Below are positions 1 through 7,322 of a DNA stretch of 35,547 nucleotides, piece after piece. Under the pieces are notes generated by a model that was not told the origin of the DNA, did no database searches, and saw only the letters and a list, made by a program, of their open reading frames with translations. Made by a program: the position numbers and the translations under genes. The stretch is from NCBI GenBank assembly GCA_023393235.1, contig JAEWMH010000219.1, positions 1-35,547 of the forward strand, written 5' to 3'. This stretch comes from Bacillota bacterium (GTDB lineage Bacteria; Bacillota; Bacilli; Paenibacillales; NBRC-103111). The stretch's first letter is position 1, and each line of letters opens with the position of its first letter.

Positions 1-54
1 CTGTTGCCGGATCATCCGCTCACCTGCTCTCTATGATGTCTTAATTATAAACGA
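1..54. other. window edge, no gene seen
   Basis: Short AT-leaning stretch before the first hairpin. I see no coding frame, RNA gene or promoter that I could defend. Confidence 0.4.
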
Positions 55-100
55 AAAGAGGTGCAGCCTCCTTAATTATCTTAAGGGGCTACACCTCTTT
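55..100 (-). terminator. terminator hairpin for the minus-strand SH3-repeat gene
   Basis: Arms 55-70 and 85-100 pair over 16 positions with one C/A mismatch and one G/U pair, around a 14-base AT-rich loop. Read on the minus strand, the stem ends in CTCTTTTCGTTTATAA, a modest T-rich tail. It lies 65-110 bases beyond the stop of the minus-strand gene that ends at 165. A transcript from the left might also end here, but its T tract would be poor. Confidence 0.7.
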
Positions 101-127
101 AGCTAAGCAGACTTTTTCAGTGGCCTC

Positions 128-146
128 GCTGCCGCTGGCAGCTTTT
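128..146 (+). terminator. small hairpin with T tail
   Basis: GCTGCC (128-133), loop GCT, GGCAGC (137-142), then TTTT. The T run follows the stem only on the plus strand, so it would stop transcripts entering from the left of the window. It also lies just past the stop of the minus-strand gene. Confidence 0.45.
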
Positions 147-164
147 GGGGCGTTTGTGCATCTT

Positions 165-1376
165 TTATGAATAAATATCCGGCTCCTGCTTCACCCATTT
201 CGTGCCGTCAGTGCTGTCCAGACGGTACCATACCGCTCCGCTTGGATCGGTCCACGAGGCGTTTGGCCGGATATCCTTGCCGTCCAGCGCAAACTCCGTA
301 TGAAAGTTGGCGAATGGAAACTGGTATAAGGTATGGCGCCCCGAAAGATGGAGGCTGCCATCCAATGGAACCGTATCTGCCGGTTCAGATATCTCTGGGT
401 TCACCCACACATCCCCCCAGCTTGTTCGGATATGATACATGCTGCCCTCTACCGTCCGTTCGAAGCTGGTGGCGTTTTGCGGAGGCAGAACTGGAGCAGG
501 ACCACTTGGAGAATGAGGGGTCGGGAAAATAGGCGTTGCCGTCTTCAGTTCCAGCTTCCGTTCCTCCCGCACCACGGGGGTACCCTGTTCTTTGATATAT
601 TTGGTTCCAAACGGGGTTTCAATCCGGTATCCAGTGTCCTGATACACATTGGCATACTCTCCGGTGACATGTACGGTTTCCCGTCCCCAATATTTGAACA
701 TATGCCCAGCCCGGCTGGCCGTTGGCCCGTTATACGTGGGATCGTTCAACAGGTAGTGGATATCCAGAAAAGAATAGCTGTCCACCGGCAGCATATAGCC
801 GATTTTCCGCACAGGCAGATGCACCCATTGCTCCCCGAGCCAGGAGGTTTGAATGCGCACCCACTTCAGTTCCTCATAATTATTGCTGTAAAACCACTGC
901 TTCTCCGCACCAGTCACCTGGATATCCTGGGGAGACAGCACCGCTGTGGGGTCCACAGAGTCATCCTTGTCCGCGTAGATGGGGGTGTCTGTAAACAGGG
1001 TGATCTTCTCCGGGGGAGGGGTATCTACCGTCCACGGCTCCGGATGTATCCACTTGGGACCCAGGTAAGTCTCAATCTTCCACCAGCAGTGGCCCCTGGC
1101 CCAGCCGGGGTTGGCCAATAGCACACGGATTCCCTCCTGGGGTGCCAATAGGCCCTCGGATTTCCCTTTTAACGAATCGTCCGGATGGTTGTAAAAAGGG
1201 GTGGATTCTGAAATCGAAATGGAAGCGGGAATGCGCAAAGCTTCCGGCGGTAATCCGTGGACCTGAATCAGCGGGGTGGATAACACCTCGGTAGTAGCCC
1301 CGTCTGCCGCCCGGATAGAAGCCGAGGGAGCAAGTAGTAACACAAGGAATAGGCCCATAAAGAACTTCATTTTCAT
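165..1376 (-). CDS. secreted SH3-like repeat protein, function unknown
   Basis: 403 residues. The N-terminus is a clear signal peptide: Lys-rich start, hydrophobic FFMGLFLVLLLAP, likely cleavage near residue 24 after SIRAA. The mature part holds about five imperfect repeats that each end in a Trp- and Tyr-rich strand pair: WWKIETYLGPKWI, WVRIQTSWLGEQWV, YRIETPFGTKYI, YHIRTSWGDVWV and WYRLDSTDGTKWV. Several repeats begin with a T-P-I-Y/F type strand and carry an L-x-P-Q turn. This is the layout of bacterial SH3/GW-like modules that bind cell-wall polymers or protect partner proteins, so a cell-wall or extracellular binding role is an inference. There is no catalytic motif and no LPXTG or SLH anchor. 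The start has AAAGGAG nine bases upstream. It diverges from the FAD oxidoreductase gene. Confidence 0.75.
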   Translation of the reverse strand: MKMKFFMGLFLVLLLAPSASIRAADGATTEVLSTPLIQVHGLPPEALRIPASISISESTPFYNHPDDSLKGKSEGLLAPQEGIRVLLANPGWARGHCWWKIETYLGPKWIHPEPWTVDTPPPEKITLFTDTPIYADKDDSVDPTAVLSPQDIQVTGAEKQWFYSNNYEELKWVRIQTSWLGEQWVHLPVRKIGYMLPVDSYSFLDIHYLLNDPTYNGPTASRAGHMFKYWGRETVHVTGEYANVYQDTGYRIETPFGTKYIKEQGTPVVREERKLELKTATPIFPTPHSPSGPAPVLPPQNATSFERTVEGSMYHIRTSWGDVWVNPEISEPADTVPLDGSLHLSGRHTLYQFPFANFHTEFALDGKDIRPNASWTDPSGAVWYRLDSTDGTKWVKQEPDIYS

Positions 1377-1512
1377 GGAGAGGAACTCCTTTTTTGGGGA
1401 AATGGTATTTCATATCCTATTCGCTGCTTCCCATGGCTTTTCCTGTTGCTGGAAGCCGGTTTTTGTTTAGCGTGAATCGATACCAACCGTACCAGATCTG
1501 CATTCTGCAGCC

Positions 1513-1541
1513 TTTTGCAGGAGAGGGAATGGTTATATAAT
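1513..1541 (+). promoter_or_regulatory. candidate sigma-A promoter of the FAD oxidoreductase gene
   Basis: TATAAT at 1536-1541 is a perfect -10 box. The best -35 at 17-base spacing is TTTTGC (1513-1518), which is weak and would fit a regulated promoter. The operator at 1547-1561 begins directly downstream, over the expected transcription start. Confidence 0.55.
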
Positions 1542-1546
1542 CATTC

Positions 1547-1561
1547 TTGTAAGCGCTTTTC
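1547..1561 (+). promoter_or_regulatory. cre-like / LacI-family operator TGTAAGCGCTTTT
   Basis: TTGTAAGCGCTTTTC fits the CcpA cre consensus WTGNAANCGNWNNCW at all but one position and contains the AAGCGCTT palindrome. It starts six bases after the -10 box, where a bound repressor would block initiation. The same core occurs at 5890 and 18251 upstream of other carbohydrate genes. Either CcpA or a LacI-type regulator could bind it. Confidence 0.65.
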
Positions 1562-1602
1562 TTTGTGTTAAGCTTAAGAAGGCAAAGAACGGAGGATAAA
1601 CA

Positions 1603-2946
1603 ATGTCTCATCGGATAGAAGCGGACGTGGTGGTAGCGGGCGGAGGCCCGGCAGGCTTGTGTGCGGCGTTGGCTGCTGCCAGGATGGGAAGGAGCACCGT
1701 GCTGGTGGAGCGCTACGGATTTATCGGGGGTATGACCTCGGCGGCGCTGGTGTATCCATGGATGACCTTCCACACTCTGGAGGGCAAGCAGGTGATTGCG
1801 GGACTGGCCCAGGAGATCGTGGACCGGCTGCAGGAGCGGGGAGCCTCTCCCGGGCATATGCGGGACACTGTGGGGTTCACCAAAACCCTGACTCCATTCC
1901 GGCTGGAGGTGTTCCAGGTGCTGGCGCTGGATATGCTGGAGGAAGCGGGAGTGAAGGTGCTGCTCCACAGCTTCATTGACCGGGTGTCGGCGGAGAATGG
2001 CCGAATCAGCGCTTTGGGGTTGACCACCAAATCAGGACCTGTGGAGGTGGCGGGCAAGGTGTTTGTCGATGCCACTGGTGATGCGGATGTGGCCCACTTG
2101 GCCGGCGTGCCCTGCTTGAAGGGCCGGGACAGTGACGGCAAGGCCCAGCCCATGACGCTGAAATTCCGCATGCGCGGGGTGGACCTGGCCAAGGTCAAGG
2201 CCTACATGCTGGAGCATCCGGAGGAATTCTACAAGCGGACTCCGGTGGAGGAGCTTCCCGGCCTGCCCTTGACAGGCATCTGCGGCTTCTACCGTCATTG
2301 GAAGGAGGCGGGGCTGCCTATCAACCGGGATCAGGTGCTGTTCTTCGCCGGGCCGGAGGCGGATGAGGTGCTGGTGAACACCACCCGGGTACAGGGGCTG
2401 GACGGCACGTTGGCAGAGGACCTGTCCCGGGCGGAAGCGGAGGGACGACGCCAAGCGCTGCTGGTGGCGGATTTTATGCGGCGGAGTCTGCCGGGCTTCG
2501 AGCAAGCCTCCATCAGCCAGATGGGCGCCCAGATCGGGGTCCGGGAAAGCCGCCGGATCCAGGGGGATTACGTGCTGGGCACGGAGGATGTGGTCAGCGG
2601 CCGCCGGTTCGGGGATGCCATTGCCCGGAGCGGCTATCCGGTGGACATTCACGATCCCACGGGCCAAGGGGTCAAAAGCGAATGGGTGAAGGGCGACGGC
2701 GCCTACGATATTCCTTACCGGAGTTTGATTGCCCAAGACGCTGACAATCTGCTGGCCGCGGGACGGTGCATCTCCACCTCCCACGAAGCGCTGGGCACCA
2801 CCCGGCTGACGCCAAGCTGCATGGCCACCGGGCAGGCGGCGGGAGTGGCCGCGGCGCTGGCTGCGGAGAGCGGCGTTTCTCCGCGGGACATATCCGTGGC
2901 GGAGCTGCAGCGGCTCCTGCGCCTTCAGGGCACCATTCTGGATTGA
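1603..2946 (+). CDS. FAD-dependent oxidoreductase (FAD_oxidored family)
   Basis: 447 residues. The N-terminal Rossmann motif VVVAGGGPAG (residues 9-18) and the acidic ribose-binding Glu36 after the second strand are clear. A second FAD-contacting segment near the C-terminus reads LLAAGRCISTSHEALG, followed by CMATGQAAGVAAAL. This matches the PF12831-type FAD-dependent oxidoreductases common next to sugar ABC transporters in Paenibacillus. The substrate is unknown; oxidation of a sugar, sugar acid or polyol is a guess from context. There is no signal peptide, so it acts in the cytoplasm. GGAGG lies about ten bases before the ATG. An operator sits over its likely promoter and a terminator follows at 3026, so it is probably transcribed alone and under catabolite control. 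Confidence 0.85.
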   Translation: MSHRIEADVVVAGGGPAGLCAALAAARMGRSTVLVERYGFIGGMTSAALVYPWMTFHTLEGKQVIAGLAQEIVDRLQERGASPGHMRDTVGFTKTLTPFRLEVFQVLALDMLEEAGVKVLLHSFIDRVSAENGRISALGLTTKSGPVEVAGKVFVDATGDADVAHLAGVPCLKGRDSDGKAQPMTLKFRMRGVDLAKVKAYMLEHPEEFYKRTPVEELPGLPLTGICGFYRHWKEAGLPINRDQVLFFAGPEADEVLVNTTRVQGLDGTLAEDLSRAEAEGRRQALLVADFMRRSLPGFEQASISQMGAQIGVRESRRIQGDYVLGTEDVVSGRRFGDAIARSGYPVDIHDPTGQGVKSEWVKGDGAYDIPYRSLIAQDADNLLAAGRCISTSHEALGTTRLTPSCMATGQAAGVAAALAAESGVSPRDISVAELQRLLRLQGTILD

Positions 2947-2953
2947 TGCATGC

Positions 2954-3022
2954 GTGATGGCCGCAAATGTTATGCTGACCGCAAATGTATGATGGCTTTA
3001 AATGCATGATGGCCGCAAGGCG
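2954..3022. repeat. four tandem copies of a 17-base unit
   Basis: Immediately after the oxidoreductase stop, units at 2954-2970, 2972-2988, 2989-3005 and 3006-3022 are variants of ATGATGGCCGCAAATGT. Units 1 and 2 are separated by one extra T. The unit is too short and too diverged for CRISPR. It is probably a slippage-derived repeat. Confidence 0.7.
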
Positions 3023-3025
3023 AAG

Positions 3026-3056
3026 AAGCTGCCCGCCCTAGGCCGGCAGCTTTTTT
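3026..3056 (+). terminator. rho-independent terminator after the FAD oxidoreductase
   Basis: AAGCTGCC (3026-3033) pairs with GGCAGCTT (3045-3052) and runs into a six-base T tract. Confidence 0.85.
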
Positions 3057-3075
3057 GGTCATGGTGTCCTCCTAA

Positions 3076-3252
3076 CGGACACAGGATCCGTTATTAGGCT
3101 CCAAAACGGTGGTTTTGGGTTTTCGCGGACACAGAAGCCGCTATTTGCCAGAAACGAGGCGGTTTAGGTGTGCTGTAGAGGAAATAGCGTACCCTGTGTC
3201 CGCGAAACGTTGAGAAATGTGGATTTCGGCCAAATAACGGCCTGTGTGTCCG
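3076..3252. repeat. palindromic intergenic repeat cluster (GGACACAG family)
   Basis: Four copies of a roughly 20-base motif lie in the gap before the sensor kinase gene. Two are direct (3076-3095 and 3126-3145, CGGACACAG...CCGYTATT) and two inverted (3182-3202 and 3232-3252, AAATARCG...CTGTGTCCG). Copies 1+4 and 2+3 can pair, making a nested hairpin; the inner arms extend over CGCGGACACAG/CTGTGTCCGCG. This fits a dispersed small palindromic element rather than coding sequence. The rest of the 2947-3351 gap holds the 17-base tandem repeat, the terminator and the kinase ribosome site. Confidence 0.75.
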
Positions 3253-3351
3253 CATAGCTGGTGGGGCTGGGCGGTACGTGGGGTTCCGGGACAAATGAGA
3301 TTAGTTGGTGGAGCCAGGCGGTGACGCAAGAGTAGAAAGGAGGTCTTACTG

Positions 3352-5127
3352 ATGCGAACCAACCGGTTGTTTATTCCGCTGCGGCTGAAATTCATCCTCT
3401 TCTTCAGCCTGGTCATTACGGTGCCGCTGCTGCTGACGGGCATGCTCACCTACCGGCAGTACATGGACCAGGTGGAGCGGGATGCCAATCTGTATACCGG
3501 CCAGATTGCCGGCCAGATGGTCAACAGCATCGACCGGTATTACCGGGAGATGGAGCGGCTGACGGCGGCTCCCTATTATGACCCGTCGGCGATGGAAATT
3601 CTCCGGGGCCACAGCGGAGCCCGGTCCGGCAGCTTTGTCCCGTTTGAGGAGATCAACAAAATGAGCCTGCTCATCTCCTCCCTCGCCTCCGACCGGTCGG
3701 AGATCCAGAACATCCTGGTGTTTACGCCGGACGGGGTGCTGTTTACCAATACGGACAACGCGGTGCAGAAAACCTGGGAGCCGGAGGCTACACCCTGGAT
3801 GACGGAGGTGGCGGCCGCCGACGGGGCCATTGTTGCCATTCCGCCCCACAGCGCCAAATACTACATTTCCGGCGAACGGACGGTGATCTCCCTGGCCCGG
3901 GTCATCCGCGATCCGCAAACCCACCGCCATCTGGGCATCATTAAGATCGACCTGACCCAACGGGGCTTCGCCAGCGTCTTCGGCATTGAGGAGTACCGGC
4001 CGGGTACGGTGATCCTCATTTCGGATGCCACGGGCGGCAGCCTATATGCCTCCGGACAGTCCCCGGAAACGGCGGGTGCCCCCGACCGTCAGCTGTTTCT
4101 GACGGCGGAGCAAGCTTCTCCTTTGTCCGGTATGGTGGTGAAGGTGCTGGTGCCGGAAGCGGATTTGAAGAAAAACGCCCAATCCTTGGTTCGCTATACC
4201 CTCATCGTATCCGCTGCAGCCCTGGTACTGGCTTTCCTGCTATCAGGACTGCTCACCGCCAAGCTCACCAAGCCCATCCGCCATCTGTCCGCCGTCATGC
4301 GCAAGGTGCAGCGGGGGGAGCTCCGGGAGCGGGCCAAGGTTACCACCAGAGACGAGATCGGGCTCTTGACCGAAGGGTTCAATACCATGGTGGCGGAGCT
4401 GGACAGACTGGTGCATCAGGTGTACGAAAGCGAGCTGCGGGACAAGGAAGCCCAGCTCAGCGCCCTGGAGGCCCAGATCAATCCCCATTTTATTTACAAT
4501 ACCCTGGAATCCATAAACCTGAAGGCGCTGGAGCAGGGAAACATGGAGCTGTCGGAGGCGGTGGTCAGTCTGGGGCGGCTGCTCAGGTACAATGTGGACC
4601 GTTCGGAGCGGCTGGTTCGTCTCGAGGATGAGCTGCAGTTTGCCGAGGCCTATCTGCGCATTCAGTCCTTCCGATTGGGGGAGCGGCTCTCCATGGATAT
4701 CCATTCCGACTTCAGCCTGGAGGCCTGTCTCCTGCCCAAGCTGATTCTTCAGCCTCTGGTGGAAAATGCCATCGAACACGGCATGCAGGAGCGGCCGCTT
4801 CATATTTGCATCCGGGCTTATTCCGTTGAGGAGGATCTGGTGGTGGAGGTGGCGGATGACGGTGCCGGTCTTCCGGCGGGAAAGCAGGAGGAGCTCCGGC
4901 GGATGCTGAGGGAGCCCCGGATGCTGGAGCGGCAGGTGGGCTCCTTCGGCAGGCGGGTGAAGGGCTTCGCCCTGCGCAATGTCAACGAGCGGCTGCGTAT
5001 CCTGTACGGGCAGCCGTATGGGTTGGCTTTTGAAGAAAACGGGCAGGGCGGGGCATCCTTCCGGATCCGGATACCCCTGCAATGGGAGGAGAGGCAGTAT
5101 GCTCAGAATTCTGCTGGTGGAGGATGA
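3352..5127 (+). CDS. YesM-type sensor histidine kinase
   Basis: 591 residues. A first membrane segment lies near residues 15-35, followed by an extracellular sensing region of about 245 residues (dCache-like by length), a second membrane segment near 283-303 and a HAMP domain (about 304-357, KLTKPIRHLSAVMRKVQRGE). The His_kinase domain of the YesM/LytS class follows, with phospho-accepting His379 in the motif INPHFIYNTLESI. The HATPase_c N box is LVENAIEHG with Asn472, and the G1 box is DDGAGL. The AAAGGAGG site lies upstream of the ATG. The reading frame overlaps the regulator gene by 29 bases, so the pair is translationally coupled. It probably senses an extracellular sugar or the binding protein encoded downstream. 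Confidence 0.92.
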   Translation: MRTNRLFIPLRLKFILFFSLVITVPLLLTGMLTYRQYMDQVERDANLYTGQIAGQMVNSIDRYYREMERLTAAPYYDPSAMEILRGHSGARSGSFVPFEEINKMSLLISSLASDRSEIQNILVFTPDGVLFTNTDNAVQKTWEPEATPWMTEVAAADGAIVAIPPHSAKYYISGERTVISLARVIRDPQTHRHLGIIKIDLTQRGFASVFGIEEYRPGTVILISDATGGSLYASGQSPETAGAPDRQLFLTAEQASPLSGMVVKVLVPEADLKKNAQSLVRYTLIVSAAALVLAFLLSGLLTAKLTKPIRHLSAVMRKVQRGELRERAKVTTRDEIGLLTEGFNTMVAELDRLVHQVYESELRDKEAQLSALEAQINPHFIYNTLESINLKALEQGNMELSEAVVSLGRLLRYNVDRSERLVRLEDELQFAEAYLRIQSFRLGERLSMDIHSDFSLEACLLPKLILQPLVENAIEHGMQERPLHICIRAYSVEEDLVVEVADDGAGLPAGKQEELRRMLREPRMLERQVGSFGRRVKGFALRNVNERLRILYGQPYGLAFEENGQGGASFRIRIPLQWEERQYAQNSAGGG

Positions 5128-5833
5128 GGCGAACCTGCGCAGCGGGTTTCGGCGGGTGCTGGAGAATGTGATCGGCGGTGTGAAGGTGGCGGGAGAGGCG
5201 GCCAACGGCAAGGAAGCCTTGGACTGGCTCAAGTGCAACCGGGCAGACGCGGTTCTGACGGATATCCGGATGGGGGAGATGGGCGGCATCGAGCTGCTCC
5301 GGCGTCTGGCGGCATTACATGCCGAATTGCCAGTGGTGATCATTAGCGGGTACAGTGATTTTCAGTATGCCCGGGAGGCCATCCGCTTCGGGGCGGTGGA
5401 TTATCTATTGAAGCCGGTGGAGACGGTGGAGCTGGCCAGGGTGGTGGAGCGGCTGCGGAAGCGGCTGGAAGGGGAGACGGAGACGGCGCCGGCCCGGGAG
5501 CAGGAGGAGCGGCAGGTGATCCGGAGGGTCAAGGAGATCATCGCAGCGCAGCTGGACCAGGATATTTCCCTGCAGCTATTGGCCGGACAGGTCCACCTGA
5601 ACCACCGGTATCTGTCGGCGCTGTTCAAGTCGGAAACCGGACAGAACCTGTCCGATTACGTCACCCAAATGAGGATCGAACGGGCCAAACAGCTGCTTAA
5701 GGGCACCCAAATGAGGGTGCAGGATATCGCACCTTTATCCGGTTATCCTAATGTGAAGTATTTCCTGGCCATCTTCAAGCAGAGCGTCGGAGCAACCCCC
5801 TCGGAATACCGGGAAAATCCCGATACAATTTGA
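5099..5833 (+). CDS. short AraC-type response regulator (YesN-like)
   Basis: 244 residues from the ATG at 5099, chosen because GGGAGGAG lies directly upstream and the protein then starts MLRILLVEDE, the normal receiver start. Receiver domain 1-120: acidic pair Glu8/Asp9, phospho-accepting Asp55, Ser83 and Lys105. The usual M-P-x-M-D-G after the Asp is M-G-E-M-G-G here. An AraC-type double helix-turn-helix follows at about 140-240 (LAGQVHLNHRYLSALFKSETG, then RERs of the VGYxNxxYF type as LSGYPNVKYFLAIFKQ). The family usually has about 500-540 residues with a long linker; this one lacks the linker. It probably activates the transporter genes that start at 5930. Confidence 0.9.
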   Translation: MLRILLVEDEANLRSGFRRVLENVIGGVKVAGEAANGKEALDWLKCNRADAVLTDIRMGEMGGIELLRRLAALHAELPVVIISGYSDFQYAREAIRFGAVDYLLKPVETVELARVVERLRKRLEGETETAPAREQEERQVIRRVKEIIAAQLDQDISLQLLAGQVHLNHRYLSALFKSETGQNLSDYVTQMRIERAKQLLKGTQMRVQDIAPLSGYPNVKYFLAIFKQSVGATPSEYRENPDTI

Positions 5834-5862
5834 ACCTTTTCTGCATTCTGCGCCATTATGCC

Positions 5863-5884
5863 GGAATCCCGGATTCCCTATAAT
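5863..5884 (+). promoter_or_regulatory. candidate promoter with a palindrome in the spacer
   Basis: TATAAT at 5879-5884 is a perfect -10. Just upstream, GGAATC-CCG-GATTCC (5863-5877) is a perfect inverted repeat in the spacer. No good -35 is visible (TTATGC at 5856-5861), which suggests an activator-dependent promoter, plausibly driven by the regulator encoded just upstream. Confidence 0.5.
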
Positions 5885-5888
5885 GTGA

Positions 5889-5903
5889 ATGTAAGCGCTT
5901 ATA
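5889..5903 (+). promoter_or_regulatory. cre-like / LacI-family operator TGTAAGCGCTTA
   Basis: TGTAAGCGCTTA at 5890-5901 contains a perfect ten-base palindrome TAAGCGCTTA. It begins five bases after the -10 box, the same geometry as at 1548. It suggests repression of the transporter operon when a preferred sugar is present. Confidence 0.65.
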
Positions 5904-5929
5904 AAAACAAGATAAAGGGGATTGGGACG

Positions 5930-7258
5930 ATGACCCTGAAATGGAAATCCGCTTTTGCTGTTATGCCGGTTGTCCTTGCTTTGGCTGCATGCGGAGGCAA
6001 TAACGCCACTCCGTCCGCCTCAACGGCGCCGGGCACGGCCGCTCCGGGAGCCAGCACCGCCGCCACCCAGGCGCCCGCCAAAAACGTAAGCCTCAAGTTC
6101 AGCTTTTGGGGCAATGACACCCACAAGAAGATGTACGAGGACATCATCGCCAAGTACAAGGAAACCCATCCGCATGTGTCGGTGGAGATTGTGACCATTC
6201 CCTTTGCCGATTACCAGCAGAAGCTCTCCATTATGACCGCCTCCAAGTCGGCCCCGGATATTGCCTGGCTGGCGGAGCGGATGATTCCCCAATTCCTGGC
6301 CGGCGGACAGCTGGCGGATCTGGAGCCGCTCAAGAAGGACAGCGCCTACAAGTTCGAGGATGTGATCCCCAGCACGCTGAATCTGGTAACCAAAGACAGC
6401 AAGGTGTACGGCATCCCCTTTTCCACCCCGCCGATGATGATCTATTACAACAAGACTCTGTTTAAGGCCAAGAGTCTGCCAACACCGACCGAGCTTTACA
6501 AGCAGGGCAAATGGACGTATGACGAAATGCTGAAGGCCGCCAAAGCCCTGACGGATTCCTCCAAGGGGGTGTATGGCGTCAACTTTGTGCGCAACGGCTG
6601 GCAGAACTGGCCGGATGCCCTGCAATCCCATTTTAATGCCTACGGCGCCTCCATTTTCAGCCCGGACGGAAATACCTTCACCCTGAACTCCAAGGAAGGG
6701 GAGCTGGCCCTGCAAAGCTACTCCGACATGATCTTCAAGGATAAGGTCCACCCCAAACCCGGCGACCAGACCACCTTCGATACCGGCAAAATCGCCATGC
6801 AAAAGGAGCTGTTCAGCTATATGGGCAAGGCCAAGGCGGTGAAGGATTTCGAATGGGACATCGCCCCGCTGCCTTCCGGCCCCAGCGGTCCCGGCACAAC
6901 CCTGGGTTATGCCGCTTACACTGTCATGAAGGATTCGCCCAACTACGCAGAAGCGGTGGAGCTGCTGAAGTTCATGACCAACCCGGATAATATGAAGCTG
7001 ACGTCACAATATTTTGTCCCCAGCCGCAAGTCCATCCTGGAGTCCGAGGAGTTCTTCAAGCAGGGCCCGTCAGCGGAGAGCGTGAAGCTGTCGGTGGTGG
7101 ATCAGATGGCCAAGGCCAGTTCCCTGCCCTCCCACAAGAATTGGCAGCAGATCGATACCCGTATGCAGACTATATTGGATTATCTGTACACCCAAAGCTC
7201 ACCGGTTAAGGATGTACTGTCCAGGGCGGAGAAGGAAGTGGGTCCGCTGCTGAAATAA
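5930..7258 (+). CDS. sugar ABC transporter substrate-binding lipoprotein
   Basis: 442 residues from the ATG at 5930. An in-frame ATG at 5858 is rejected because it lies before the -10 box and operator, and the residues it would add hide the signal peptide. The signal peptide ends in the lipobox LAAC with Cys21, followed by a Ser/Thr/Ala/Pro-rich linker. The body is a family 1 extracellular solute-binding protein (MalE/UgpB type): LKFSFWGNDTHKKMYEDIIAKY at the start of the fold, and a hinge-side NKTLF segment. It binds an unidentified mono- or oligosaccharide outside the membrane and delivers it to the two permeases downstream. A 64-base gap containing a hairpin separates it from the first permease gene. 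Confidence 0.92.
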   Translation: MTLKWKSAFAVMPVVLALAACGGNNATPSASTAPGTAAPGASTAATQAPAKNVSLKFSFWGNDTHKKMYEDIIAKYKETHPHVSVEIVTIPFADYQQKLSIMTASKSAPDIAWLAERMIPQFLAGGQLADLEPLKKDSAYKFEDVIPSTLNLVTKDSKVYGIPFSTPPMMIYYNKTLFKAKSLPTPTELYKQGKWTYDEMLKAAKALTDSSKGVYGVNFVRNGWQNWPDALQSHFNAYGASIFSPDGNTFTLNSKEGELALQSYSDMIFKDKVHPKPGDQTTFDTGKIAMQKELFSYMGKAKAVKDFEWDIAPLPSGPSGPGTTLGYAAYTVMKDSPNYAEAVELLKFMTNPDNMKLTSQYFVPSRKSILESEEFFKQGPSAESVKLSVVDQMAKASSLPSHKNWQQIDTRMQTILDYLYTQSSPVKDVLSRAEKEVGPLLK

Positions 7259-7265
7259 ACAAAAG

Positions 7266-7304
7266 CAGGCCATCCCGCCTGCATACCGCGGGTGGGACGG
7301 CCTG
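7266..7304 (+). promoter_or_regulatory. intercistronic hairpin between binding protein and permease genes
   Basis: CAGGCCATCCC (7266-7276) pairs with GGGACGGCCTG (7294-7304) with one mismatch. No T tract follows. By analogy with binding-protein operons such as mal, it could protect the upstream mRNA or partly terminate, giving more binding protein than permease. Confidence 0.55.
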
Positions 7305-7322
7305 TCCAAAAGGAGTGGAGAT

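Noticed and set aside
2954..3022. Possible CRISPR array
   Set aside because: Units are 17 bases, contiguous and diverged, with no spacers and no cas genes.
5858..5929. Longer start for the first binding protein
   Set aside because: It would place the -10 box and operator inside the coding sequence and put about 24 residues before the signal peptide.
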